Below, in pieces: positions 1 through 12,111 of a DNA stretch of 64,000 bases (position 1 is its first letter; each line of letters begins with the position of its first letter). The position numbers and the translations under genes were made by a program. The notes below the pieces were generated by a model. The model was not told the DNA's origin, searched no databases, and saw only the letters and a list, made by a program, of their open reading frames with translations. Source of the stretch: Deinococcus aerophilus (GTDB lineage Bacteria > Deinococcota > Deinococci > Deinococcales > Deinococcaceae); assembly GCF_014647075.1 (NCBI RefSeq), contig NZ_BMOM01000007.1, positions 62,001 to 126,000 on the forward strand, given 5' to 3'.

Positions 1-354
1 CAGTTGCGTTACCACCGGCGGCCATTGCCCGCGGGTGTGGTAGCCGCGCACCAGCTGGGTCATCGCGTCGCCCTGTGCGGCGGGCACCAGCAGGGTGTAG
101 GCCACCCCGACCACCGGCAGGGTCAGCAGGCCCCACGGCAGCGCCTCGCCAAAGGCCATCATCAGGCCGCCCTCGCCGGGCGTGCCGGGCGGCGAGTAAC
201 CGGTCAGCACCGATCCCCAGCGCAGCAGGGCGTCCAGGCTCATGCGCAGCAGGATGCTCAGGCCACCCACCAGCGCGCCCAGCAGCACGCTGAGCACCAC
301 CACCCGACCTGTTTCCAGACGGGTCAGCACGGCGCGGGGCAATGGAGAACGCAT
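1..354 (-). CDS. ClC-family chloride channel/transporter, N-terminal part (cut by window start)
   Basis: The visible 118 residues are an integral membrane N-terminus. A basic start (MRSPLPRAVLTRLETGR) leads into a first helix with LLGALVGGLSILLR, followed by a loop with TGYSPPGTPGEGG, a second helix around LPWGLLTLPVVGVAYTLL, and a cytosolic-looking stretch RGYHTRGQWPP. This layout resembles the first helices of ClC chloride channels and H+/Cl- antiporters, but the selectivity motifs lie outside the window, so the family call is inference. The start at 354 is preferred over 363 because a TAGCAT -10 box (complement of 362-367) sits 7 nt upstream, giving a leaderless mRNA. It is divergent from sodA. 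Confidence 0.55.
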   Translation of the reverse strand, partial: MRSPLPRAVLTRLETGRVVVLSVLLGALVGGLSILLRMSLDALLRWGSVLTGYSPPGTPGEGGLMMAFGEALPWGLLTLPVVGVAYTLLVPAAQGDAMTQLVRGYHTRGQWPPVVTQL

Positions 355-449
355 GCCGGCCATGCTAGAGCAAAGCGCCGGGCCCCCGTCGCTGCCTGCC
401 GCGCAGACCCGGCGGGGACTCGGCACCTGTAGGACCCAGTCGTGTCAGA

Positions 450-464
450 TTAAGCCCTTCTTAA
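450..464. promoter_or_regulatory. Short palindrome upstream of sodA
   Basis: TTAAG-CCCTT-CTTAA is an inverted repeat with 5-bp arms in the 221-bp region between the divergent channel and sodA genes. It lies about 35 bp upstream of a TAAGAT -10-like box at 500-505. It could be an operator for a redox or metal regulator of sodA. No regulator can be named from sequence alone. Confidence 0.25.
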
Positions 465-575
465 GTCAGGAGTGGTCTGCCGCGCGCGACACAGGCCGTT
501 AAGATGAGGACCGTTGGCCGGGAGGCGCGTGCACCGTGCCCGCATCTGTTCCGGCCGGAAAGGAGCAACACTGTT

Positions 576-1199
<624 letters not shown>

Positions 1200-1222
1200 G
1201 CGGAATCCGGACCTGTTCACAG

Positions 1223-1256
1223 CTGCCCCCGACCACACTCGGTCGGGGGCAGTTTT
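1223..1256 (+). terminator. Rho-independent terminator of sodA
   Basis: A 12-bp perfect stem (CTGCCCCCGACC at 1223-1234 and its complement at 1241-1252) has a 6-nt loop and ends in TTTT. It lies 23 nt after the sodA stop. Confidence 0.92.
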
Positions 1257-1303
1257 CTGGCTTCTTCACAGCGGCCTGCGGGGAGGGCCGCCCGACTTTT
1301 TAA

Positions 1304-2926
<1,623 letters not shown>

Positions 2927-3021
2927 GTCCAGAGGGTACGCGGGATGCGTGACGCAGGACGCGGTTTATCTAGGCGGTGACCCGGCGGAGGCCGGGCTGA
3001 TCTTTACGCGCCCCTGCTTCC

Positions 3022-3675
3022 TCACACCCACGGTGAGAGCGCCGCGTCCACCTTCAGCGCCCCGGCGAGCCGTCCGGCGTATTCCCGCGCCCCGACCTCG
3101 TAGACCCCCAGCGTCTGCAGATGGGGGTTCTGGATCTGGGCGTCCAGCAGCGTAAAGCCGCGCGCGTGCAGATGCCCGGCCAGCGTGACCAGCGCAACTT
3201 TGCTCGCATTGGTCACGCGGTGAAACTTGCTCTCGGCAATGAAGGCGCCGCCCAGCGCCAGGCCCAGGATGCCGCCCGCCAGCTCACCGCCGCGCCAGAC
3301 CTCAAAGGAATGGGCCAGCCCGGTGGCGTGCAGGTGATGGTACAGGGCCGTCAGCTCGGGGCTGATCCACTCGCCGTCGCGTGCCGGAGCGCCCGGCAGC
3401 CGGCCCCGGCAGCCCTCCAGCACCTCATCAAAGGCGGTGTCTACCCGCACCTCAAAGCGCGGCAGTTCACGGCGCAGGCGCCGGGCGACATGCAGGCCGT
3501 CGGCCTCGGTCAGGGGCACCAGGGCGCGTCCCCGCACGCTGTACCACTGCACGCCCTCCCCGTTGTCCATCAGAAAGGCGCCCCCGGCGTAGCCCCGCGC
3601 CACCTCGCAGGTCAGGGGGTCGGCGTGGTTCAGGAAGGCGGCTGCGGTGGGCACCTCAGCGAAAACGCGGCACAC
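3022..3675 (-). CDS. aat: Leucyl/phenylalanyl-tRNA--protein transferase
   Basis: Transfers Leu or Phe from aminoacyl-tRNA to proteins with N-terminal Arg or Lys, marking them for ClpS/ClpAP in the bacterial N-degron pathway. Family motifs in the 217-aa product are GGELAGGILGLALGGAF, ESKFHRVTNASKVAL (the family has SMF-x-DASKVAL) and LLDAQIQNPHLQTLG (family LIDCQ-x-TPHL). The canonical Cys of that last motif is Ala here and Thr is Asn, so the sequence is divergent. The start is GTG with no clear Shine-Dalgarno. Its start lies 14 bp from the stop of the upstream thioesterase gene, so the two are probably cotranscribed. Confidence 0.85.
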   Translation of the reverse strand: MCRVFAEVPTAAAFLNHADPLTCEVARGYAGGAFLMDNGEGVQWYSVRGRALVPLTEADGLHVARRLRRELPRFEVRVDTAFDEVLEGCRGRLPGAPARDGEWISPELTALYHHLHATGLAHSFEVWRGGELAGGILGLALGGAFIAESKFHRVTNASKVALVTLAGHLHARGFTLLDAQIQNPHLQTLGVYEVGAREYAGRLAGALKVDAALSPWV

Positions 3676-3689
3676 AAGCGCGGCGCCGC

Positions 3690-4121
<432 letters not shown>

Positions 4122-4228
4122 GGGGCGCAGGGTAGCAGGGATACCGCTGCGGGGGGCGGGGCACCCGGACCCAGGCCCCACCTCAGGCCAGCCACTTCAG
4201 GCCAGCCGGCTCAGCCCACCGCCGCCGG

Positions 4229-5335
4229 TCAGCGGGGCCACAAGCGGTTCATCCACGTTTCCGGGTTGGTCCCCTCACCGCGCACCCGCACTTCCAGATG
4301 CAGGTGCGGCCCCGCACTCAGGCCGGTGGTGCCGACCTCGCCGATCTTCTGACCGCGCGTGACCGTCTGACCCGGCTTGACGAGCAGCTTGCTCTGGTGA
4401 AAGTACAGGCTGGCAACGCCCGCGCCGTGGTCAATGACCACCAGATTGCCGCGCACCGGGTACTTGCCGGCCAGGATCACCTTGCCGTCGTTGACGGCCA
4501 GCACCGGGGTGCCCACCGGCGCGGGATAGTCGGTACCGAAGTGGTAGGCCACCGGACCACCCGCCAGATAGGTGCGCGGCTGCCCGAAGCTGCTGCTCGT
4601 GGCCTTGACCCCCGACATGGCCGGGGCAAAGGGCCGGGTCCAGACCTGGGGGGTGCGCAGGGCGTAAGCCTTTTCCACGGCGGCGTCCTCGGCGGCCCGG
4701 CCGGGGTCCTGCAACAGACCGCTGATGCGGGTGGGCAGGTTCAGATGCTGAATGGGTTGGTCCAGACCAACCACCGGAATGCGCCCGCGCACCAGCTCCC
4801 CGTTCAGGCTGACCTCGTAGACCACCGGGGTGGTCTTGCCCAGCACCACGCGGCCCAGCGCAACGTACTCGCCCGCCGCCCCCACCGGCTTGAGGACCTC
4901 GTTGGGACGGCGGACGTCCTCGCCGACCTCGCTGGGAAAGCGCACGGTGGCCTGGGCGGCCCGCGTCCCCGAGAGCTGCACGATGAACGCCTCGCCCATG
5001 CGCAGGCTGGCAGGCACCCGGATATTCACGCCCGCCACGGTGGCCGCCGGAGGCGTGGGGGTCAGTTGATCTTCGGGCAACGGTGCGGGAAGGGGGGGTT
5101 TGGCGGGCGGCTGAGGAGCGGGCGTGGCCGGAGCCGGGGCCGCTCCCGGCAAACGAAGCTCCTGGCCAATCTCCAGGGCGGTATCCGGGAGCCCATTGAG
5201 CTTCATCAGGGCGGCCACGGTGGTGCCGTTGGCCCGCGCGATGGAATACAGGGTGTCGCCCGCCTTGACGGTGTAGGCCCCGGCCATGCCGAACAGCAGG
5301 GAAGCGGCGAACAGGACGGCAGTGCGGCGAGTCAT
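4229..5335 (-). CDS. LysM domain M23 family metallopeptidase (peptidoglycan hydrolase)
   Basis: A secreted cell-wall endopeptidase or hydrolase activator of 368 aa. A signal peptide (MTRRTAVLFAASLLFGMAGA) leads directly into one LysM repeat (YTVKAGDTLYSIARANG to GQELRLPG) that binds glycan. A Pro/Ala linker and a middle beta domain follow, then a C-terminal M23 domain with the zinc motifs HFGTDY (HxxxD) and GPHLHLEV (HxH). All ligand positions are intact, so it is probably active. The start at 5335 fits a TATGCT -10 box 7 nt upstream; the in-frame ATG at 5395 has no signal-peptide logic. It lies downstream of dtd with its own promoter. Confidence 0.93.
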   Translation of the reverse strand: MTRRTAVLFAASLLFGMAGAYTVKAGDTLYSIARANGTTVAALMKLNGLPDTALEIGQELRLPGAAPAPATPAPQPPAKPPLPAPLPEDQLTPTPPAATVAGVNIRVPASLRMGEAFIVQLSGTRAAQATVRFPSEVGEDVRRPNEVLKPVGAAGEYVALGRVVLGKTTPVVYEVSLNGELVRGRIPVVGLDQPIQHLNLPTRISGLLQDPGRAAEDAAVEKAYALRTPQVWTRPFAPAMSGVKATSSSFGQPRTYLAGGPVAYHFGTDYPAPVGTPVLAVNDGKVILAGKYPVRGNLVVIDHGAGVASLYFHQSKLLVKPGQTVTRGQKIGEVGTTGLSAGPHLHLEVRVRGEGTNPETWMNRLWPR

Positions 5336-5405
5336 GGCCGGCAGCATAGGGGCCGCAGGTGAGAACTGTGGCACGCAGCGGGGCCAGCTCCTCATGGTGC
5401 GCGCC

Positions 5406-5858
5406 CTACAGTTCCAGCGTGATAGTCACCGGACCGTCGTTGCTCAGGGAAATCACCATATGTTCACCGAAGCGGCCCTCTCCAACCGACAGGCCCAGGT
5501 CCCGCAGCGCAGCGTTGAAGGCGACGTACAGCGTGCGGGCGTGTTCGGGCGGGGCGGCGCCGATAAAGCTGGGGCGGTTGCCCGCCCGGGTGTCGGCGTA
5601 CAGCGTGAATTGGCTGATGCTCAGGATTCCGCCTGCCCGTCCTGAGCCGTCTAAGTCCAGCACGCTGCGGTTCATCTTGCCGGCGTCATCGTTGAAGATC
5701 CGCAGCCTGGAAATCTTGGCGGCCAGCTTGTGCGCGGTCTGAACGGTGTCCTCGGGGGCGACCCCCAGCAGCACGAGCAGTCCCGGCCCGGTCTGGCCGG
5801 TGGTTTCCGTGCCGACCGTACAACTGGCCTGGGTCACCCGCTGAATGACGGCCCTCAC
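5406..5858 (-). CDS. dtd: D-aminoacyl-tRNA deacylase
   Basis: Hydrolyses D-aminoacyl-tRNAs and mischarged Gly-tRNA(Ala), a proofreading step in translation. The 150-aa product begins MRAVIQRVTQASC and has the family's active-site elements LSISQFTLYAD (SQFTL motif) and NRPSFIGAAPPEHA (a variant of the NxGPVT-proximal loop), ending NDGPVTITLEL. The start is GTG at 5858. The upstream DUF1844 gene stops at 5861, leaving 2 bp, so the two genes are one transcription unit with coupled translation. Confidence 0.96.
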   Translation of the reverse strand: MRAVIQRVTQASCTVGTETTGQTGPGLLVLLGVAPEDTVQTAHKLAAKISRLRIFNDDAGKMNRSVLDLDGSGRAGGILSISQFTLYADTRAGNRPSFIGAAPPEHARTLYVAFNAALRDLGLSVGEGRFGEHMVISLSNDGPVTITLEL

Positions 5859-5860
5859 CG

Positions 5861-6133
5861 TCAGTTCCCGTGCGGTCCGCTGTCCAGCCGCGTCCGCAGG
5901 CTGTGGATGGCCCCGGTCAGCAGCTCGGCCTCGGCAAAATCCAGGTTGCCGCGCGTCTTGTCGGCGAGCATGCTCAGCAGCTTGAGGCTGCGCTCGGCCG
6001 TCTGGCGGGCGCGGCCCTCCTGCAGCAGGCCGTCACGGGCCGCGCTGGCGGTCGCAGCGTTCAGGTCGCCCAGCGCCGCCTCGGCGGTGGCCTGCAGGGA
6101 ATTCACGAGTCCGACGAATTCAGGATGGGGCAT
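5861..6133 (-). CDS. DUF1844 domain small protein
   Basis: A 90-aa helical protein of the DUF1844 group (FVGLVNSLQATAEAALGDL, then RQTAERSLKLLSMLADKTRGNL). The function is unknown. No signal peptide or membrane segment is visible, so it is probably cytosolic. The start at 6133 is chosen because TAGACT lies 7 nt upstream; the in-frame ATG at 6184 is rejected. It is the promoter-proximal gene of the pair with dtd, which hints at a role linked to translation quality, but this is only context. Confidence 0.8.
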   Translation of the reverse strand: MPHPEFVGLVNSLQATAEAALGDLNAATASAARDGLLQEGRARQTAERSLKLLSMLADKTRGNLDFAEAELLTGAIHSLRTRLDSGPHGN

Positions 6134-6225
6134 GCCCGACAGTCTACGGGCCGGGCGCGGCGGGTGGTCCGCTCGGGCCTTCAATCAGTGTTTCCCGTCA
6201 ACCGCGCTCCCACACCCCCGTGCCC

Positions 6226-6915
6226 CTAAAAAAGTCCCGGCTGGTCGGTCATGTCCTCGGGCGGCAGCACGCTCAGGCGGTCAGGGATTTTGTGACCGCG
6301 CAGCACGGCGGCCGCCTCCTGCAGGTCATGCCACGTCAGGCTCTTGGGACCGCCGGGGGCGCGGGTGGGGTGGCGCAGCAGGTAGGCCGGATGAAACAGC
6401 GGCATCAGCAATGGTGCGTCCCGGTCCTCCTCCCCGGATTCAAGGCGGAACCACTGCCCGCGCAGGCCCGTGATGCCGCGGCGGGTGCCCAGCAGGGCCT
6501 GGGTGGCCGTGTTGCCCAGGCTCAGGATCACGCGGGGCCGCAGCAGATTCAGCTGTGGCCACAGCCAGCGGGCGGCGCAGGTTTCCGTCTCGGCGGGCCG
6601 GGGGGCGCGGTCCCCCGGAGGACGGCAGCCCAGCACGGTGGTCAGGTAGACCTCCTCTCGCGTGAGATGAACCGCGGCGAGCATGCGGTCAAGCAGCGCT
6701 CCTCCCTCCCCCACCAGCGGGCGCCCCTGCCGGTCCTCCTCGCGTCCCGGCCCCTCGGCCACGATCACCAGGGCGGCGGCGGGGTTGCCCTCTGCCGCCA
6801 CCACCTGGGTACATCCGGCCCGCAGACCACAGGCCCCGCAGCCGCGCATCCGCCCCTGCAGGGCGAGCAACGCGGCGGCCCGTGCGCCGGCGGCGTCACC
6901 GTACGGTGGAGTCAC
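6226..6915 (-). CDS. Uracil-DNA glycosylase, family 4 (Fe-S)
   Basis: Excises uracil from DNA in base-excision repair. The 229-aa protein has the family-4/5 motif 1 region ([21 protein letters not shown]) and motif HPAYLLRHP. Cysteines suited to a 4Fe-4S cluster are present: the early [10 protein letters not shown] group and a later pair in LGCRPPG and ETCAAR. The extreme C-terminus is DQPGLF, resembling a sliding-clamp binding pentapeptide. The start is GTG at 6915, 21 bp after the stop of the upstream gene at 6937, so the two are probably one operon. Confidence 0.9.
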   Translation of the reverse strand: MTPPYGDAAGARAAALLALQGRMRGCGACGLRAGCTQVVAAEGNPAAALVIVAEGPGREEDRQGRPLVGEGGALLDRMLAAVHLTREEVYLTTVLGCRPPGDRAPRPAETETCAARWLWPQLNLLRPRVILSLGNTATQALLGTRRGITGLRGQWFRLESGEEDRDAPLLMPLFHPAYLLRHPTRAPGGPKSLTWHDLQEAAAVLRGHKIPDRLSVLPPEDMTDQPGLF

Positions 6916-6936
6916 GGGCCGCCCAGCAAGACAGCC

Positions 6937-7314
6937 TTAGGACCCAGCGGCAGCTTCCAGCTTGGGGCGGCGGCTGCGGGCCTCGCGGCGGGTCTTGGGG
7001 TCCAGGCCCACGAGCAGGAAGAAGTTTTCCAGCGCGTTCTCGCGGCCCTTGATGTCGGCATGTTCGTTCTCCGGCGTACCGGTGGCAAAGGGCAGCGTCT
7101 GGTACAGCTCCAGGGCGTGGGTCACGACCTCGTCGCTGGCATGGCCCTCGGCGTAGGTGCCCAGCGCGACGTAGACCTCCCGGCGGCTCTCGGCGTGCTT
7201 CAGGAAGGCTTCCGGGTAGGGCGTCTCCGCCGCCCGCAACATGTCCTGCCGAGCGATTCGCCGGTAATGCTTCAGCCCTTGCAACAGCTGATCGGTGGTC
7301 ATGGGTTCCTTCAT
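6937..7314 (-). CDS. Conserved hypothetical protein, all-helical
   Basis: About 125 aa, mostly helical and charged (TTDQLLQGLKHYRRIARQDML, then ENEHADIKGRENALENFFLLVGLDPK), ending in a basic Arg/Lys-rich tail. I do not recognise a family. No signal peptide or transmembrane segment is visible. The start at 7314 has GGAGGA just upstream; the next ATG at 7302 also has AAGGA, so the start is uncertain by 4 codons. It is the upstream partner of the uracil-DNA glycosylase, 21 bp apart, which is a weak hint of a DNA-repair or stress role. Confidence 0.72.
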   Translation of the reverse strand: MKEPMTTDQLLQGLKHYRRIARQDMLRAAETPYPEAFLKHAESRREVYVALGTYAEGHASDEVVTHALELYQTLPFATGTPENEHADIKGRENALENFFLLVGLDPKTRREARSRRPKLEAAAGS

Positions 7315-7373
7315 CGGTCCTCCAGGGCGGCGAGTGGCCTGCACGGCAGCCTTTGGGGCGCGGCGGCAACTTC

Positions 7374-7703
7374 TTGGAGCCAGTGTCCACGGTCAGTATA
7401 GAAGGCCCGGGCGCGGGCTGTCCGTACTGCCCCATCAACAGACCCAGGGCAGGGCATTCCTCTAATAATGAGAAAGATGATATTGCGACAAATCCGTCAT
7501 CAGGGTTTAAGCCTGTGATACGGCAGGCTTTTCGCTGCCCGGCGAATATGAGGCCAAACCTGAGAACACTGAGCCGGAGCTGTTTTTCCGCCAGAATCCG
7601 GGAAAACAGAGACCGCATAAAGACCGTATAGGCGCATAATTCGCCGCTATTTTCCTGACAATGAAGGGCAAATAAATAAAGATCCGCTAAACTTCTGAGG
7701 TCG
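7374..7703 (+). promoter_or_regulatory. Structured AT-richer leader of the NlpC/P60 gene with attenuator-like hairpins
   Basis: This 389-bp gene-free stretch (7315-7703) is clearly lower in GC than its surroundings. TTGGAG (7374-7379), a 17-nt spacer and TATAGA (7397-7402) form a plus-strand promoter candidate, implying a leader of about 295 nt. Inside it are hairpin CTGCCC/GGGCAG (7427-7432 with 7447-7452) and a terminator-like hairpin AAGCCTG/CAGGCTT (7509-7515 with 7524-7530) ending in TTTT. An overlapping alternative pairing joins CCGTCATCAGG (from 7495) to CCTGTGATACGG. A second promoter candidate near the gene is CTGACA (7655-7660), 16 nt, TAAAGA (7677-7682). A GAGG SD lies at 7697-7700. 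Confidence 0.4.
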
Positions 7704-8330
7704 ATGAATTACTCCCGCCTGTTTCTGACCCTCACCGTTGCCGCCCTGACCAGCACCTCTGCGCTGGCCGCCACGTACACCGTCAAGAGCGGTGACACCC
7801 TGTCGTCCATCGCCCGGGCCACCGGCACGGACGCCGCCCAGCTGATGAGCCTGAACAAGCTGAGCAGCAGCACCATCCAGATCGGCCAGAAGCTCAACCT
7901 GGGCGGGGCCGCTGCCCCGAGCGCCACCAACTCCAGCACCCCCGCCGCCCGCAGCTCAGGCGGCGCTTTCATTCGCAGCGCCGCCACCCGCTTCCTGGGC
8001 ATTCGCTACGCGCTGGGCGGCAACGGGGGCAACGCCATTGACTGCTCGGGCTACACGAGCAGCGTGTTCCGCCAGATGGGCATCTCGCTGCCCCGCACCG
8101 CCGCCGGGCAGTGGAAGGCCGGTCGACCGGTCAACCGGCGCGACCTGCAGGCGGGCGATCTGGTGTTCTTCAACACCGTGGGCCGCACCGCCAGCCATGT
8201 CGGCGTGTACCTGGGCGACGGCATGATGGCCAACGCCAACAGCTTTCACGGCAGGTCCATGATCGAGCCGCTGTTCAGCAACCCCTACTGGGCCAACCGC
8301 TATGACGGAGCGCGCCGCTTCCTGAACTGA
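7704..8330 (+). CDS. LysM and NlpC/P60 domain cell-wall hydrolase
   Basis: A secreted endopeptidase that cleaves peptide stems of peptidoglycan. The 208-aa precursor has a signal peptide (residues 1-22), one LysM repeat ([17 protein letters not shown] to GQKLNLGG) at about 25-67, a short Ser/Ala linker, then an NlpC/P60 domain. The catalytic Cys is C114 in AIDCSGYTS and the catalytic His is H165 in SHVGVYLG, with the GDLVFF motif between them. The domain looks complete and active. It has an unusually long AT-rich upstream region and its own terminator, so it is a regulated single-gene unit. Confidence 0.95.
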   Translation: MNYSRLFLTLTVAALTSTSALAATYTVKSGDTLSSIARATGTDAAQLMSLNKLSSSTIQIGQKLNLGGAAAPSATNSSTPAARSSGGAFIRSAATRFLGIRYALGGNGGNAIDCSGYTSSVFRQMGISLPRTAAGQWKAGRPVNRRDLQAGDLVFFNTVGRTASHVGVYLGDGMMANANSFHGRSMIEPLFSNPYWANRYDGARRFLN

Positions 8331-8360
8331 GCACCAGCCGGAGAATTCAAACGACCTCAG

Positions 8361-8385
8361 CCCCTGCCCATACGGCAGGGGTTTT
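8361..8385 (+). terminator. Terminator of the NlpC/P60 gene
   Basis: CCCCTGCC (8361-8368) pairs with GGCAGGGG (8374-8381) around a 5-nt loop, followed by TTTT. It sits in the convergent gap before the LolA-like gene and may work in both directions. Confidence 0.88.
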
Positions 8386-8472
8386 GAGTTATATGGCCCA
8401 CCTACAAGCGGGCACAAACGAAGGCGGGAAAGAGCCCAGTTCCGGCCCTTCCCCGCCCCCCGCAGCCTGCGG

Positions 8473-9144
8473 TTACTGCCGGATAATCTGGGCGTCTTTG
8501 GGCAACTGCTTGAGAGAGGCGACGCTGAGACCCGAGTTCACCCGGTAGTTGCCCACATTCAGGTCTGCCAGGGCCTTGCCCGCACTGCTCACGATCTGGA
8601 TGCGGGTGGGCCGCCAGCCCGCCTCGGTGATCCACACACGGGTCTTATCGGTGGTGCCGGACTTGGGCGTCGCCTCCAGCTGAAACAGGCGCTTGCCCGC
8701 CGTCCCGGAGGTGGAGAGCAGCTTGACGTCATACTGCGAGAGCAAGGAGGCCACGCTGCTGAGCTGCGTGAAATCCAGTCCGCCGAAGCCCGCGCCGTCC
8801 GCCGCCTTCTTGGCAGAGGTCACGGTGACTTGATTGGTCAGGTACAGGTACTGGCGGATCTCGTTCTTGTCGGCGACCACGATGTTGTCGGCCAGGGCGT
8901 CGGGCGCGTTGAACTGCAGCCGGGCGACGTTCTGGGCCGGAATGCTCTTGATGGTGAGGTCGATCTTCTGCGCGCTGGATTCCAGCGTGGCGTTGCCGCT
9001 GAGGCGAAAGGAGATGTCCTTGGCGGCCTTCTGCGCGGCGTCCACCTTGCCGATGATGTCCTGGGCGCTCTGGGCGCTGGCGAGGGAGGTCAGCAACACA
9101 CCGCACGCGGCGGCGATCAGGGTCAGTTTCGGGGACTTGTTCAC
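8473..9144 (-). CDS. LolA-like outer-membrane lipoprotein carrier protein
   Basis: A periplasmic lipoprotein-sorting protein candidate of about 223 aa. The signal peptide [20 protein letters not shown] precedes a half-barrel of beta strands typical of LolA/LolB ([22 protein letters not shown] near the N-terminus, [17 protein letters not shown] near the C-terminus). Deinococcus has an outer membrane, so a carrier is plausible, but sequence divergence makes the exact role inference. The start is GTG at 9144, supported by GATACT 7 nt upstream; the ATG at 9171 has no SD or -10 box. Confidence 0.75.
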   Translation of the reverse strand: MNKSPKLTLIAAACGVLLTSLASAQSAQDIIGKVDAAQKAAKDISFRLSGNATLESSAQKIDLTIKSIPAQNVARLQFNAPDALADNIVVADKNEIRQYLYLTNQVTVTSAKKAADGAGFGGLDFTQLSSVASLLSQYDVKLLSTSGTAGKRLFQLEATPKSGTTDKTRVWITEAGWRPTRIQIVSSAGKALADLNVGNYRVNSGLSVASLKQLPKDAQIIRQ

Positions 9145-9222
9145 GCCTGGCAGTATCCTGTCCGGTCTCATGAGAAGGAGGCGCGGCGGCTGATGGCGGA
9201 TTCACCCTCCGCCGGCGGGCGC

Positions 9223-10248
9223 TCAGGGCTGGGAGACGCTTTCCAGCGGCAGGCGGTAGGTCACGCGCGCCGCGTAGCCCAGGGTGTCGGCCCCGGTTCG
9301 CCCGCCGCCCAGGTTCAGGCCGAATTCGCCGGACCCCACGGGCAGCGTGGCCTCCACCCCGGTTCGCAGCGGGGCGCCGGACGTGCGCCACGGCTCGTAG
9401 GCCGCGTACAGCCGCAGCGTGCTGCCCGCCCCCAGCACATCTGGGGCTCCCACGCTGCCGGTGATCCCGAAGGTCCTGGGCCCCACCAGGGCGTCCAGCC
9501 CCAGGTTCAGGCCTGACTCGGCGGCGTACCCCACGCCCGCGGTGACGCCCAGCACGCCCTGGCCCGCGCGCACTCCCGCACGCCAGTTCAGCGTGCCCAC
9601 CGGCTCGGTCTCGGGTTCGGTGGTCTCGGCCTCGGCGGGGTCATTTGCCGTGGAGTCAGATGCGGCGGCGCCGGTCCCCTCCTGCGGCGGCACGGGCCGG
9701 GTCAGGTCGCGGCGGCCCTCCACGCCGACAAAGCCCTGGGTCTGCACGCTCAGTTCGCCGCCCGCCACCAGAATCAGGCTCCGGCTCAGGCGGTAGCGGG
9801 CGCTGAGGTCAGCGCTCAGGCCACGGTCACGGGCATCGGGCGGGGTCAGGGCCCACACCGAGAGCGGGTCCGTGCTTGCCGCAGAGGTCGTGAACGCGCC
9901 CAGGCCCAGATTCAGGGCCACCGGCCCCACGGTGGCGGTCCCGCGCAGGTCCGCACGCACCCCGCCCCGCCACGCCAGCGCCACCGTTCCGTTCACGGTC
10001 GCGGCCCCCAGCGGCGGCAACGCCAGCCCCCGCGCGTAGCCCACCGTCGCCGCGCGCGTTGACAGCCCCGCCGAAATGCGCCCGCCCAGTGCCTCCAGGC
10101 CCGAGATACCCACCTGCGCGCCGCCTCCGCCCGCGATCCCAGCCGCGTAGGACACCCCGAACTCCACCGTGGCCGCGCCCGCTCCGCCCGCCAGGGCCAG
10201 CGCCAGGGCCGCCCCACGCCCCAACCTTCCCAATCGCCATTGGTTCAT
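9223..10248 (-). CDS. Secreted beta-rich hypothetical protein, possible outer-membrane barrel
   Basis: A 341-aa protein with signal peptide (GRGAALALALAGGAGA) followed by alternating hydrophobic and Gly-rich strands (VGISGLEALGGRISAGLS, LRADLRGTATVGPVAL-type segments). It ends in a strand with alternating residues, AARVTYRLPL, then ESVSQP. An acidic low-complexity insert (Glu/Thr/Pro-rich) lies around residues 195-215. The pattern suggests a beta-barrel or beta-sandwich envelope protein; no named family is recognised. The start at 10248 has TACCCT 6 nt upstream. It is divergent from the LEA14-like lipoprotein. Confidence 0.65.
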   Translation of the reverse strand: MNQWRLGRLGRGAALALALAGGAGAATVEFGVSYAAGIAGGGGAQVGISGLEALGGRISAGLSTRAATVGYARGLALPPLGAATVNGTVALAWRGGVRADLRGTATVGPVALNLGLGAFTTSAASTDPLSVWALTPPDARDRGLSADLSARYRLSRSLILVAGGELSVQTQGFVGVEGRRDLTRPVPPQEGTGAAASDSTANDPAEAETTEPETEPVGTLNWRAGVRAGQGVLGVTAGVGYAAESGLNLGLDALVGPRTFGITGSVGAPDVLGAGSTLRLYAAYEPWRTSGAPLRTGVEATLPVGSGEFGLNLGGGRTGADTLGYAARVTYRLPLESVSQP

Positions 10249-10355
10249 GCGCGAAGGGTAGCAGGGAGACCGGGGCAGGGACCTGAAGCACGCACAGGCA
10301 AGCGGCGAGGGGGGCGGGCACCATCCTGCCGGCCCGCAGCCGCTACCCTGAACCC

Positions 10356-10865
10356 ATGCGCCTTCTTCCTGCCACCGCCCTCGCCGTACCGACCCTGACC
10401 GTCCTGGGACTGGCCGCGTGTGCGCCCGGTCCGCAGGTGCTGCAGGTGCCCGGAGTGGCCGTTCAGAGCGTGCGCCTGACCCGGCTGTCCCTGCCGGGCG
10501 GCCTCAGCGGCGCACCCGTAGCCGACGTGAGCATGACCCTGCGCGTGACCAATCCCAACCCGATTGCCCTGAAGATGACCAACATCTCTGCCACGCTGGT
10601 CATTGACGGCGCGGACGTGGGTCAGGCCAGTTTTCCGCGCGTGAACGTTCCCGCACGCGGATCAGCGGATCAGGACGCCGACCTGAGCATCCCGGTGACC
10701 CTGAACACCGCCGCCTCCTTCCTGAAAGTGGCGCGCGGCCAGCAGGTGTCCTACCGCCTGGACGGCACCTTCACGGCCGATTTCGGGCCGCTGGGCCTGA
10801 AGGAGTTCGGGCCGTTCACGCTGAGCCAGGGCCAGTGGAAGCAGCCGCCGGTCCTGCCGTTCTAG
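10356..10865 (+). CDS. LEA type 2 (LEA14-like) lipoprotein
   Basis: 169 aa. The N-terminus is a lipoprotein signal peptide with lipobox LAAC at about residues 19-22. The rest is one LEA14/WHy-type beta-sandwich, recognisable from VSMTLRVTNPNPIALKMTNI and the following GADVGQASFP segment. This family is linked to desiccation and stress tolerance, which suits Deinococcus, but the role here is inferred. TACCCT at 10344-10349 lies 6 nt before the ATG, so the mRNA should be leaderless. Confidence 0.85.
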   Translation: MRLLPATALAVPTLTVLGLAACAPGPQVLQVPGVAVQSVRLTRLSLPGGLSGAPVADVSMTLRVTNPNPIALKMTNISATLVIDGADVGQASFPRVNVPARGSADQDADLSIPVTLNTAASFLKVARGQQVSYRLDGTFTADFGPLGLKEFGPFTLSQGQWKQPPVLPF

Positions 10866-10901
10866 GCCGCCGCCTCTCCGCCCAGGCCGTACCCTGTGCC
10901 C

Positions 10902-12101
<1,200 letters not shown>

Positions 12102-12111
12102 AGTGACGGAC

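Noticed and set aside
7409..7532. Known ydaO (c-di-AMP) riboswitch before the NlpC/P60 gene
   Set aside because: Context fits but the conserved ydaO sequence blocks are not visible. It is kept only as an unnamed leader.
7353..7631. 92-codon plus-strand frame in the NlpC/P60 leader
   Set aside because: Composition is irregular, there is no promoter-start geometry or family, and RNA structure explains the region better.
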